Shown: positions 49,543 through 58,055 of the stretch, one piece after another
Layout of the letters: the number at the start of each line of letters is the position of its first letter
Position numbering within the stretch: position 1 is the stretch's first letter
Assembly (NCBI GenBank): GCA_963734125.1
Contig: CAVTGB010000086.1
Coordinates: forward strand, 62,001 to 126,000
Reading direction: 5' to 3'
DNA: 64,000 bases
Source: DATARH01 sp963734125
Lineage (GTDB): Bacteria > Pseudomonadota > Alphaproteobacteria > ATCC43930 > CGMCC-115725
The notes under the pieces: generated by a model
Seen by the model: the letters and a program-made list of their open reading frames with translations, nothing else
What the model was told of the DNA's origin: nothing
The model's database searches: none
Program-made: the position numbers and the translations under genes

Positions 49543-50052
49543 GCACGAAAGGCGATGTTGCGGACCGCCGTTCACGCTGGGACCCTGCTATGATAGGAAG
49601 CCAAAGCGTCGAAGCGTTGATCCAAATCAAGCAGAAAACGAACTTCTACTATGCGGCGGCACCTACCGATTGCTTGCCGACGAATGACCATTGTTGTAGC
49701 GAACACGGCGTTTAACAGCCAGCCCAGGAAGGTCTCCTCTCCACCCCGTGCCGACCTTCGGTCGACCGGTACGAAGGTCTCAAAAGGGGTATACCCAGGC
49801 GAACATGTCAGCCGCGACGAGCGGCCGTTGTTGTGACGTAACCCGCGCTTGAATGGTGGTCAGATTTGGACCACTAGCGCGTGTGGCGGCCGCCAAAGCT
49901 CGGCGGTGGCCGAGAGACCGGGCGAGATCGATTCCGTTTAGGACGCCAAGTGAGATGCTGGGCGGTCTCCCGGAATACGAGTCGTATCCATAGAGACGCG
50001 GCGGCTTGGATAAGGCGATGGGTCAACTCAATGCACACGGCCCAAGCTGCCC
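49543..50052. other. Gene-poor stretch between stress gene and relaxase
   Basis: I see no credible gene. Short frames here lack any family features. The stretch ends in CCCAAGCTGCCCTTATCGG, which is also present near 43,140. Confidence 0.45.
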
Positions 50053-51209
50053 TTATCGGCTCCCGGTGTGGCCTCCACCCGGAGCCCCGTTCTGTCGGCC
50101 GGGATCATCCTCGGTGCGATCCGGCGCGCGGTCGTTGGCCTCGCTGGCGGCGGCCAAACGGTCGAGACGCTTGCGCCTCGCCGTGCTCATCTCGGCCTTG
50201 TCGGAGTGCTCGGCCTGTTTCGGGCTCGGTGTGGCGTCATCCTTCGTCGGTTGGCTGGCATCTTCCTCCGCGCTGCGTAGCCGCCGCCGATGATCCCGCA
50301 GCGCCGCACGCGTCTGGCTGACGTAATCGTCGCCGTGTGAATAGCCTGCCTCGATCCGGGCCTCGGTGCGCGAGTCTTTCAGTTCCTGCGCCCGGCGCTC
50401 GCGCTCGGCGATGATCTCTCGCGCCTGCTCGATGTTCGGCACGCTTTCGGGATTGATCGCCGCCATGAATTCCCGCAGCTCGGCGGCCTTCATGCCGTCG
50501 ATGCGGCGCGCGAGGCTGTGCACCCCGCCCTTGCGGTCGATGATCACGTAATCGCGCCGGTCGCCGCGAGCGAGCACGTAGCCGCGCTCTTCGAGCGCGG
50601 CCCGGAATGCGTCGGCTCCGTCGCTCGCGCGGAATGCGGCGTTGACCTCTTCCTTGACGCGTCTTGCCGGTGATGCCGGTGCGCTCCTGCTGCTGAAGCT
50701 CGGCCCGCGACGGAGTGCGGTCGGGGCGCTCTACTCCCGTCGCGCTCGTGGTGTGCGCCCTGCACGCGATCATGGCCGAACCGCCGTTCGAGATCGCGGG
50801 CGACTTCCTCGTGCTTGCGGTAGTTATGGCTGTCGCTGACGGAGCGCATCTTCTCGAGATCGATCCGCGACCACACGACGTGGATGTGCTGACGGCCGAG
50901 CTTCTCGTGCATTACGACGACGCGCGCATGTCCGATGAGGCCGAGCTTGGCCTCCAGCGCGTCGATCGCCTCGCCGCGCTGCTCTCGCGTCAGCCGATGC
51001 GGCGGCTCGGGGCTGATGGCGGCGTGATAGAGCGATTTCTCGCACCGGGTGCCGACGGCGTAGGCGTCCATCTCGACGAGCGCGCCGCGCAAATCTTGCG
51101 CGACGGTGCCTCTCGTCTCGATGAGGCTGACGCGCTCGTTCTTCTCGGCATTGCCGAGGTGCGTCGCGAGCTGCTGCGGCCCGGCGCGGGACTTGCCCTT
51201 GATGATCAT
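50053..51209 (-). pseudogene. Relaxase/mobilization nuclease, frameshifted
   Basis: The ATG at 51209 overlaps the mobC stop (ATGA). The N-terminus reads MIIKGKSRAGPQQLATHLGNAEKNERVSLIE, then GTRCEKSLYHAAISPEPPHRLTREQ, and ARVVVMHEKLGRQHIHVVWSRID holds the metal-binding histidines of relaxases. Frames shift near 50735 and 50655, then continue FRASDGADAFRAALEERGYVLARGDRRDYVIIDRKGGVHSLARR to the stop. It nicks and carries plasmid or element DNA at oriT. Closest to MOBP/VirD2-like proteins of soil alphaproteobacteria. Confidence 0.86.
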
Positions 51210-51563
51210 GCGTCGCGCCCGAGCGCCTTCAGGATCGCGTCGCGCACCAGGCCGAGACCGTGAAGCTCCTGCTTCAGGTCCGACGCATCGACTCCTCGGC
51301 CGAAATTCATGTCGCGGGCGATCTGGTTGAGGTTGCCGCCGACATGGCCGATCTCGCCGAGCAGCCGCGCCAACTCCCGCCGCTCGATCGGCGGCCGGCG
51401 CACCTGACGCGGCACCGGCGCACCCAAGCATCACCTGACGGGCATAGCTGCCCGGAGTGAGGCCCGAACGATCAGCCGCCTGATCGATCGCGGCCCGCTC
51501 CTCCGGCGTGAGCCGGACCGTCAGGTGCTTGGTGCGCACGCGCTTCTCGCTGCCGTGGCTCAT
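51206..51563 (-). pseudogene. mobC: MobC-like relaxosome protein, one frameshift
   Basis: The ATG at 51563 gives MSHGSEKRVRTKHLTVRLTPEERAAIDQAADRSGLTPGSYARQVMLG, a ribbon-helix-helix-like opening. A base change near 51425 leads to PVPRQVRRPPIERRELARLLGEIGHVGGNLNQIARDMNFGRG and the C-terminus, the MobC signature LGxIGxNLNQIAR. It helps the relaxase bind oriT. The stop and the relaxase start overlap. Confidence 0.85.
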
Positions 51564-52520
51564 GGCAACCACGCAGCGCCGGGGATAGGGCGGAGAGGGG
51601 ACGGCATCCCCTGTCCGCGCTGGGGTCTCGGGGAGCAAGGCTCCTTGAGCGCGGATACCAAAGGGGCGTACCCTTTGGCCGCAGGTGTCGGAGGTGTCGG
51701 AGCGGGACGGCTCTGACGCGGGGTGATCCAACGAGGGGCAAGGCCCCCTCTTGGTCGGGGTGCACGGGGCTGAAAGCCCCTGCCAAGCCGCGCGGGGAAT
51801 GAGGCGGGACCTTCCCCGCCGGGGCGCGCAGCGCACTACCGCGCATGGCTTGCCTTCTCACGTAATCTGCCCCTTCAGCCTATCGCTTTCTCTAAAATTA
51901 CGCCGCAAAAATATCGGTCGCTCAAATTCGTTGGGAAGGTAGGGCAGCTACCTTCCCGGCCGGCTACCGCTCGGTTGCCTCCAATTGTACCACACGAAAA
52001 ATACTTTCATGCCGGTTGCCACAGGAATGCCGCAGCCTCGGCCACGCTGCGGTGCAGCTACCGCAGCGCAACCGTCAACAATCCAACGGAGAGTGTGCGG
52101 TCCATTGTCGGCAGCCGGTGACGCTAACCACGTTCGAGGATATTACCCCCGACCGGGTGGTGATCGTCATGCCGAGCGCGCATACAGCTCCACGACAACA
52201 AGCTCGAAGAGGCAAGCGCAGGTGGCGTGGATTCCTACCAACATTCCCGGATAGCACAGGCTTCCGTCCGGTCAATTCCCCTCGTCATGCTCGCCCCGGA
52301 TCAAGTCCGGTCGATACGCGTGGGTCCCGCGCTGCTCCTCGGTCAACCGAACGACCAAGAGCTTACCCGCGTTCTCGCCAGATGCTCACCGCATCGTCGG
52401 GACGCCAAGGTTCTCACAAAAATTCAATCTCGTCCTTCGAGTCAAGTCAAAGACCGGGCGAGCGTTTTGAGGGCTATCGCTCCGCTTAATGCTGGGAAGG
52501 GGTCGCTTTTTGAGCCGTAA
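51564..52520. other. Upstream mobilization region, candidate oriT, otherwise no gene seen
   Basis: The first 270 bases before mobC are rich in short inverted repeats, such as GGGGCGTACCCTTTGGCC and AAGGCTCCTTGAGC, and are the usual place for oriT. From about 51,840 to 52,520 I find no convincing gene, although short frames exist. The boundary with the AT-rich block is near 52,520. Confidence 0.4.
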
Positions 52521-52562
52521 GCTTGATGCGGAATGGTTGCATTCTTCATACAAAGGACTAAA

Positions 52563-52766
52563 TCAGCTCCACTTAGCGTAGAAAAAACCCGCTATGAGGT
52601 TTTCAGAGACAGCTATGACAACGCCTGTCCCCACAATAATTCGTGTATCATTTTGGAATAGCGTTTGCAGTATTGCTGTGACGCCTATTATGCCTAACAA
52701 TATTGTAACCCTCCATACCCAAAATTTTTTTGCTCTCTTCGAAAGTATCCCGTGTTGAAGCAGAAG
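52563..52766 (-). CDS. Possible C-terminal fragment of a membrane protein
   Basis: The frame reads KRAKKFWVWRVTILLGIIGVTAILQTLF, a hydrophobic segment, then NDTRIIVGTGVVIAVSENLIAGFFYAKWS and TGA at 52563-52565. It starts after a TGA at 52767 in the same frame, and another frame joins it through the A-run near 52,725. It may be the end of the unknown gene upstream, split by indels. Confidence 0.35.
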   Translation of the reverse strand, partial: LLLQHGILSKRAKKFWVWRVTILLGIIGVTAILQTLFQNDTRIIVGTGVVIAVSENLIAGFFYAKWS

Positions 52767-52873
52767 TCATAAGGGTGTTTCAAAAGCGCATTGCCGGTGG
52801 AGTACCTTCCACCGAGGATATGCAAAGTACCAAAAAAGTCGTAAATGATCAATTGGGCGTGTTATTGAGCCAC

Positions 52874-53266
52874 TTAAAAACGTACCAGGAATTGGCGATC
52901 AAATTTCATCCACCTTCGCTTAAAAATATCCGAAGGGATTCTCACGACAAATTTACGTGTTTCAATTATCATTGTACTGACGGCATCCGTCATTTCAAGA
53001 TAAGCTTGAGATCGAACAATATTAAGGTGCCATTCGGCCATATTTATTTGTAAGTCTATTTCTGCCGTCGTGCTTGTGACCCCGACGGATCGACCAATAT
53101 GGTCAAATGATTGGACAACAGAGTGCGCTATTTTGCTGAATATTTGTTGTACTGGATGAGTTACATCAATCACTCCTTCAGTTTGAAGCACTATCAAGTA
53201 TCGCTTTACGAAAGGAAGAACCTCAGGGGGATCATCGTTTCGATAAAATCGCTCTAACAGGGTAAC
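52874..53266 (-). CDS. Unknown protein fragment in the AT-rich block
   Basis: The frame runs on from the rplJ fragment and ends in TAA at 52874-52876. It reads NDDPPEVLPFVKRYLIVLQTEG, then HPVQQIFSKIAHSVVQSFDHIGRSVGVTSTT and TRKFVVRIPSDIFKRRW. Its codon use and composition differ from both flanks. I do not recognise it. The opposite strand also has an open frame (52730-53053), so coding strand is not certain. Confidence 0.4.
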   Translation of the reverse strand, partial: VTLLERFYRNDDPPEVLPFVKRYLIVLQTEGVIDVTHPVQQIFSKIAHSVVQSFDHIGRSVGVTSTTAEIDLQINMAEWHLNIVRSQAYLEMTDAVSTMIIETRKFVVRIPSDIFKRRWMKFDRQFLVRF

Positions 53267-53587
53267 GATCAGGTGAGGGTTGGCCCGGGAGAACTCGCGG
53301 AGCGCCTTGGCCACCCCGCTCACGTCGCCCTGGACGAACGTGATGGCGGTCGGCCCGGTCAGCAGATCCTCGAGCGGCTGGTGCGGTCCGCCGGCAATGG
53401 CCAGCCGGACGAGGGTGTTCTTGAAGACCTTGTAGTCGCCGCCGGCGGCTCGGAGACTCCGCCGCAGCTCCGCCAGATCGGCGACGGTCAGGCCGCGGTA
53501 CTCAGTGACGACCGACGCCGCGGACTCCTCGAGGCGCTGACGCACCTCGTCGACCACAGCGACCTTTTCGGCTCTCGGGTTGTCCAT
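53267..53587 (-). CDS. rplJ: Ribosomal protein L10, 5' part only
   Basis: The ATG at 53587 begins MDNPRAEKVAVVDEVRQRLEESAASVVTEYRGLTVADLAELRRSLRAAGG, then YKVFKNTLVRLAIAGGP, DLLTGPTAITFVQGDVSGVAKALREFSRANPHL, the standard L10 order. After about 107 residues the GC-rich sequence stops abruptly and the frame enters the AT-rich block, so the C-terminus that binds L7/L12 is missing. L10 is essential, so this is a contig join, not a natural gene. It would be next after rplA in the cluster. Confidence 0.9.
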
Positions 53588-53900
53588 CGCTCCTCGACTG
53601 CGAACGGGCCGTAGACCTTCCGCGTGCGACGGAACCAGAGGTTCGGAGGTCGCCTCGTCGGGCGGGCCCCGGTCAGGGGGCCCCTTCGGCACCAAGCGGT
53701 GCACCGGAGGTCTATGGCGTCGGATTCAGTGCTCGGCCGCTCTCGGCGGTGAGCTGTTCGGGGCAGGCTAGTACGGCAGCCCGCGGGTAGCCAACCCCAG
53801 GGTGCATCAGGAGCCGACGGCGCCTGTCACCGCGCTGAGCCAGGGTGCGAAGACACCTTCCTACGGGGGCACGGGGAGTCGGTTCATCCTGACAACTAGC
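53588..53900 (-). promoter_or_regulatory. Candidate L10 (rplJ) leader
   Basis: The 300 bases upstream of rplJ on the minus strand are GC-rich and foldable, for example GGGGCCCCCTGACCGGGGCC and paired CGGTGCACCG/CGGTGCCG. L10 leaders bind L10-L12 to repress translation and lie exactly here. I could not match the conserved core by eye. Confidence 0.45.
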
Positions 53901-54003
53901 CCACTTGGGTAGCCGTATGTCGATCGGTTGTGAGAATAACTTTACAAATAGAGTTGGTAACTTATACTTTACCTACCAACAGTTGCGATCTGGGAGACGG
54001 TAG

Positions 54004-55245
54004 ATGGTCGGAACGAACAAGGCAGCGAAGAGCGCTCAGGTCGCGCAGGTGTTTACCCCGGGCGCTCCGATCGACAAGTACGACCTACTGGCCGGCCGGG
54101 TCGAGGTTCTCCTCGACGTGATCAATGCGATCGCACCCAAGGGCCAGCACGCTGTCGTCTATGGGGAACGCGGGGTCGGGAAGACCTCGCTGACGAACGT
54201 GCTCGGTGAGGTTCTCGCGTCTCTGCAGACTTCAACTCTCCGGAGCGCCCACATCAACTGCAACACCACCGATAGCTTCAGATCGATCTGGCTGAAGGTC
54301 TTCCGGGAGTTGAGCGCCGAACTCCCCTCCGACGTCCGGCCGGATCCAGAAGACGTTCGCTATCACCTTGAAGCGCTTAACCCGTCCTCGATGGCGCTTG
54401 TGATTATCGACGAGCTTGACCGCCTGGAGGACGACGAGGCCCTCTCCCTCATGGCCGACACCATCAAGACGTTGTCCGACCACGCTACGCCTACCACGCT
54501 TGTCCTTGTTGGCGTGGCTGACTCAGTGACAGAGCTGGTAGGTGATCATCTGTCTGTCGAACGGGCGTTGATCCAGATCCCCATGCCAAGGATGTCTCGG
54601 CAGGAACTCGGTCAGATCATCGACAAGGGCCTAACGAAGCTCGAAATGGCGATCGACTCATCGGCCAAAGAGCGGATCGCCCGCCTGTCAGAAGGTCTGC
54701 CCTACTACACGCACCTGCTGGCACTTCACGCGACGCAGCGGGCCGTGATGGATGACCGCGACCACGTCCACGCTGGCGACGTCGACACAGCTACCCGCAT
54801 CGCCCTGAAGAAGGCGCAGCAGACGATTCAAACCGCTTACCTGGATGCCACCCGCAGTCCCCGTTCCGACAACAAGTTCAAAAGCGTTCTGCTCGCCTGT
54901 GCCCTAGCCCCCAAGGACCCTCTCGGCTACTTCCAAGCAGGCGGAGTACGAAAGCCTTTGGCCACGATCACTGGGCGCGAGCACGAGATCGCATCGTTCA
55001 CCCGGCACCTGGGGGAGTTCTTGAAACCACATCGAGGGCCCGCCCTGACGCAGATCGGGGAGAGCCACAGCCACTACTACCGGTTTACCAACCCCATGCT
55101 TCAGCCCTACACGATCATCAACGGGATCGCAGATGAACTCATCACTGAAGACCAGGTCGTTAGCCTGGAGTCCGACAGTGGGATCAGCGCCTCCAGCGAA
55201 CCGGGACGCCTCTTCGAGCTGCCCCCAAGCGCTCCGCCGGAGTGA
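54004..55245 (+). CDS. Orc1/Cdc6-like AAA ATPase
   Basis: This is an intact 413-residue protein. The Walker A is GERGVGKTS (residues 54-62), Walker B LVIIDELD (132-139), followed by VLVGVADSVTELVG as sensor 1 and RLSEGLPYYTHLLALHATQRA as a lid-type segment. The C-terminal 120 residues include a possible winged-helix region. It belongs to lone bacterial Cdc6/Orc1-type ATPases of unknown role, some from mobile or defence contexts. It is on the opposite strand to, and between, rplA and rplJ, where these genes are normally adjacent or nearly so. It starts 417 bases from the rplJ start, so the two are divergent. Confidence 0.85.
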   Translation: MVGTNKAAKSAQVAQVFTPGAPIDKYDLLAGRVEVLLDVINAIAPKGQHAVVYGERGVGKTSLTNVLGEVLASLQTSTLRSAHINCNTTDSFRSIWLKVFRELSAELPSDVRPDPEDVRYHLEALNPSSMALVIIDELDRLEDDEALSLMADTIKTLSDHATPTTLVLVGVADSVTELVGDHLSVERALIQIPMPRMSRQELGQIIDKGLTKLEMAIDSSAKERIARLSEGLPYYTHLLALHATQRAVMDDRDHVHAGDVDTATRIALKKAQQTIQTAYLDATRSPRSDNKFKSVLLACALAPKDPLGYFQAGGVRKPLATITGREHEIASFTRHLGEFLKPHRGPALTQIGESHSHYYRFTNPMLQPYTIINGIADELITEDQVVSLESDSGISASSEPGRLFELPPSAPPE

Positions 55246-55256
55246 CCCGACCAGGC

Positions 55257-55988
55257 TCAGGCCGTCGCGGCCAGCTCCGCGTCGTCGTCGACGGCCCGAG
55301 CCCGGTTGGTGTCGATCTTGATCCCCGGCCCCATCGTCGTCGACAGGGTCGCGGCCAGCAGGTAGCGGCCCTTGGCGGTCGCCGGCTTGACCCGGACGAG
55401 CTCCTCCACGAGCGCATAGACATTGGCCCTGATCTGGTCCTCGGTGAACGAGACCTTCCCGACCGGGATGTGGATGTTGCCGACCTTGTCGGTCCGGTAC
55501 TCGACGCGCCCGCCCTTGAACTCGACGACGGCCTTGGCCACGTCCACCGTCACGGTGCCCGTCTTCGGGTTCGGCATCAGACCCCGGGGACCGAGGACGC
55601 GACCGAGCGTTCCGACCTGGCCCATCAGGTCGGGGGTGGCGATGGCGATGTCGAAATCCAAGAAACCGTCGTCCCGAACGCGGACGACGAGGTCGTCGGC
55701 GCCGACGACGTCGGCCCCGGCGTTGCGGGCCTCGGTGGCCCGCTCACCGGCCGCGAAGACGGCGACCCGGACGGTCCGGCCGGTCCCGGACGGCAAGCTC
55801 AGGGTGCCCCGGACGATCTGGTCGGCCTTCCGGGGGTCGACGCCGAGACGAACGGCCAGCTCGACGCTCTCGTCGAACTTGGCCGAGCCCATCGCCTTGA
55901 CGAGCGCGACGGCCTCGTTCGTGCCGTAGAGGGCTTCCCGGTCGTACTGGGCCCCGAGTTTCCGGTACCGCTTTCCGTGCTGCGTCAT
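55257..55988 (-). CDS. rplA: Ribosomal protein L1
   Basis: This is an intact 243-residue protein. It begins MTQHGKRYRKLGAQYDREALYGTNEAVALVKAMGSAKFDESVEL and has the rRNA-binding signature VLGPRGLMPNPKTGTVTVDV and the closing KPATAKGRYLLAATLSTTMGPGIKIDTNR. L1 binds 23S rRNA at the stalk near the E site. The gene lies 48 bases after rplK on the same strand. Confidence 0.97.
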   Translation of the reverse strand: MTQHGKRYRKLGAQYDREALYGTNEAVALVKAMGSAKFDESVELAVRLGVDPRKADQIVRGTLSLPSGTGRTVRVAVFAAGERATEARNAGADVVGADDLVVRVRDDGFLDFDIAIATPDLMGQVGTLGRVLGPRGLMPNPKTGTVTVDVAKAVVEFKGGRVEYRTDKVGNIHIPVGKVSFTEDQIRANVYALVEELVRVKPATAKGRYLLAATLSTTMGPGIKIDTNRARAVDDDAELAATA

Positions 55989-56036
55989 CAGTTCCTCCGT
56001 GTCCTCGAAAGTCGCCGTCTCGAACGTCGCCGGCGA

Positions 56037-56468
56037 TCAGCTGGCGACGGCGATGCCCATGGAGCGGGCCGTGCCGGCTACCTGCTTCTTGGCCGCGTCG
56101 AGGTCGTCCGTGTTCAGGTCGTTGAGCTTGATCTTGGCGATGTCGGTGAGCTGGGCGTCGGTGATCGTGCCGACCTGCTCGCGGCCGGAGGTCGCCGACC
56201 CCTTGGCGAGACCGACGGCCTGGCGCAGCAGGACCGGGGTCGGCGGCGTCTTCAGGACGAAGGTAAAGCTCCGGTCCTCGTAGATCGTGATGTCGACCGG
56301 CACGACCGTGCCGCGCTGGTTCTCGGTGGCCGCGTTGTACTGCTTGCAGAACTCCATCGTCTGGACGCCATGGGGCCCGAGGGCGGTGCCGACCGGCGGG
56401 GCCGGCGTGGCCGAACCGGCCTGCAGCTGGATCTTGACGACGGCAAGGATCTTCTTCTTGGGGGGCAT
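56037..56468 (-). CDS. rplK: Ribosomal protein L11
   Basis: This is an intact 143-residue protein of normal length. It starts MPPKKKILAVVKIQLQAGSATPAPPVGTALGPHGVQTMEFCKQYN, and ends with the rRNA-binding RSMGI segment after KIKLNDLNTDDLDAAKKQVAGTA. L11 forms the GTPase-associated centre with 23S rRNA. It follows nusG by ten bases and precedes rplA, as in other bacteria. Confidence 0.97.
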   Translation of the reverse strand: MPPKKKILAVVKIQLQAGSATPAPPVGTALGPHGVQTMEFCKQYNAATENQRGTVVPVDITIYEDRSFTFVLKTPPTPVLLRQAVGLAKGSATSGREQVGTITDAQLTDIAKIKLNDLNTDDLDAAKKQVAGTARSMGIAVAS

Positions 56469-56478
56469 CGGGACTCTC

Positions 56479-57231
56479 CTACAACTTTGCGACTTGGCTG
56501 AACTCGAGCTCGACGGGCGTCTCGCGGCCGAAGATGTTGACGAGGACCTTCAGCTTGAGCTGATCCTCGTTGATCTCGGCGATCTGGCCGGAGAAGTCGG
56601 CGAACGGCCCCTCCTTGACCCGCACGGTCTCGTCGATCTCGTACTCGAGCCGGGGGCGGGACCGCTTGGCGGGGGCCTCGACGCCCTCGGGCTTGACCTG
56701 GAGGATGCTCTCGACCTCGCGGCGGGACAGCGGCGTCGGCTTGGTGCCCGGGCCGACGAAGCCCGTGACGCCAGGCGTGTTGCGGACGGCCCCCCAGGTG
56801 TCGTCGTCGAGGTCGCAACGGACGAGGAGGTACCCGGGAAAGACCTTCTTCTGGACGGTGACCTTCTTCCCACCCTTGAACTCGACGACGTCCTCCATCG
56901 GGATCACGACCTCGAAGACCCGGTCTTCCATGCCCCGGGAGGCGACGACGCTCTTCAGGTTCGAGCTGACCTTGTTCTCGTAGCCCGAGTACGTGTGGAC
57001 GACGTACCAGCGACCGGGCCGGTCGTAGGGGCTCGGGACGTAGACGTCCTCGTCCTCGTAGTCGTCGGCGACGACGTCAACCGGGTCCGCGACGCCGGAG
57101 ACGGCGTCGGCGTCGGCGTCGGTCGGGCTCGCCTGATCGTCGCCCTCGGCGGGCGCGTCGATCGGTGCGGCGGCGTCGGTCGGTGCGGTATCGGCGGAAT
57201 CGGTCACTGGGCTCACTTCTGTCGGGCTCAC
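56479..57231 (-). CDS. nusG: Transcription termination/antitermination factor NusG
   Basis: The product is 250 residues. A long acidic, low-complexity N-terminal extension (about 60 residues of VSPTEVSPVTDSADTAPTD type) precedes the NGN domain RWYVVHTYSGYENKVSSNLKSVV, typical of actinobacterial NusG. The C-terminal KOW domain has ETVRVKEGPFADFSGQIAEINEDQLKLKVLVNIFGRETPVELEF. I chose the GTG at 57231, which overlaps the secE stop (GTGA), so translation is coupled. It binds RNA polymerase and Rho or the ribosome. Confidence 0.95.
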   Translation of the reverse strand: MSPTEVSPVTDSADTAPTDAAAPIDAPAEGDDQASPTDADADAVSGVADPVDVVADDYEDEDVYVPSPYDRPGRWYVVHTYSGYENKVSSNLKSVVASRGMEDRVFEVVIPMEDVVEFKGGKKVTVQKKVFPGYLLVRCDLDDDTWGAVRNTPGVTGFVGPGTKPTPLSRREVESILQVKPEGVEAPAKRSRPRLEYEIDETVRVKEGPFADFSGQIAEINEDQLKLKVLVNIFGRETPVELEFSQVAKL

Positions 57232-57518
57232 TTCTGGAACATGAAGAGGACGCCCTTGCCGAAGGCGAAGTTCAACAGGAAGATCAGGGCGGTCATGAGG
57301 ACGAGGGTCGCGAAGACGATGGTCGTGTAGTTGACCATCTCGGCTCGGCTCGGCCATGCGACCTGCCGGAGCTCGTCACGGATCTCCCGGACGAACTGTA
57401 TGGGGGACGTCCGCTTCTTGGCCGGCCGCTTCGCCGACGCGTCGCCCGGCCGACGGGCCGACGGCGGGCCGTCGGCCTCTGTCTGGCCCTGCATCATGCG
57501 CTTGCTCTCGCGGTTCAC
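57228..57518 (-). CDS. secE: Preprotein translocase subunit SecE
   Basis: This is an intact 96-residue protein. An N-terminal charged region leads to the SecE core FVREIRDELRQVAWPSRAEMVNYTTIVFATLVLMTALIFLLNFAFGKGVLFMF with one membrane helix. It forms SecYEG with SecY. It precedes nusG, with stop and start overlapping, and follows tRNA-Trp. Confidence 0.96.
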   Translation of the reverse strand: MNRESKRMMQGQTEADGPPSARRPGDASAKRPAKKRTSPIQFVREIRDELRQVAWPSRAEMVNYTTIVFATLVLMTALIFLLNFAFGKGVLFMFQK

Positions 57519-57571
57519 GGGCTTGGCTCCGGATATCTTGTCGACGGTCCTGCGCTGCCACAGGCTCCGAG

Positions 57572-57644
57572 CAGGGCAGGAGGGACTCGAACCCCCAACC
57601 GCCGGTTTTGGAGACCGGTGCTCTACCAGTTGAGCTACTGCCCT
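57572..57644 (-). tRNA. tRNA-Trp (CCA)
   Basis: A 73-base cloverleaf reads AGGGCAGTAGCTCAACTGGT at the 5' end, with anticodon loop TCTCCAAAA giving CCA. The acceptor arm AGGGCAG pairs with CTGCCCT. It lies between rpmG and secE, the usual actinobacterial place. Confidence 0.96.
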
Positions 57645-57760
57645 CCGTGGGCGCTCTCGGGCCCTCCCAGGCCTGGCGGAGCCTGCGGCGGTGACCTATG
57701 AAGCAGAGCGAGACGTTAGCACCGCTCCGGCGCAGGCTGCCCGGCGGGTCGCCGGCTGGC

Positions 57761-57925
57761 TCAGCGGGTCTCCTTGTGGAGGGTGTGCTGGCGGTCCCAG
57801 CGGCAGAACTTCTTCATCTCGATCCGCTCGCGGTCGTTGATCTTGTTCTTGGTCGTGATGTAGTTCCGCCGCTTGCAGACCTCGCAAGCCAGGGTGACCT
57901 GGACGCGCTTCTCATTCTTGGCCAC
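57761..57925 (-). CDS. rpmG: Ribosomal protein L33
   Basis: This is a 54-residue protein with GTG start at 57925. It reads AKNEKRVQVTLACEVCKRRNYITTKNKINDRERIEMKKFCRWDRQHTLHKETR, the zinc-binding type with CxxC and a later cysteine (one of the usual four is Trp-Asp instead). It belongs to the 50S subunit. It lies between tRNA-Trp and tRNA-Met. Confidence 0.93.
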   Translation of the reverse strand: MAKNEKRVQVTLACEVCKRRNYITTKNKINDRERIEMKKFCRWDRQHTLHKETR

Positions 57926-57971
57926 GGCCGTTTCCTTTCCTCGGCGTTCGTCGTCCCGGCGTCCCGGGCAG

Positions 57972-58045
57972 TAGCGGCGGCGGGACTCGAACCCGCGACA
58001 ACACGATTATGAGCCGTGTGCTCTGACCAACTGAGCTACGCCGCC
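57972..58045 (-). tRNA. tRNA-Met (CAT)
   Basis: A 74-base cloverleaf begins GGCGGCGTAGCTCAGTTGGT; anticodon loop GGCTCATAATC gives CAT. The D-loop and lack of initiator features (no C1-A72 mismatch) suggest elongator type. One G-T pair closes the acceptor. Confidence 0.93.
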
Positions 58046-58055
58046 ATTTGGGGGG

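Noticed and set aside
50544..51836. A single 430-residue MobC-relaxase fusion protein
   Set aside because: The middle reads through the wrong frame; MobC and relaxase each have their own motifs, starts and an ATGA overlap.
53588..53704. Longer L10 start at 53704
   Set aside because: The extra 39 residues are low-complexity and lie in the leader; L10 homology begins at 53587.
55242..56501. 419-codon plus-strand open frame across rplA and rplK
   Set aside because: It is antisense to two certain ribosomal genes and lacks any family feature.
57232..57357. Upstream start for NusG at 57357
   Set aside because: It would lie wholly inside secE; the GTG at 57231 overlaps the secE stop as is usual.
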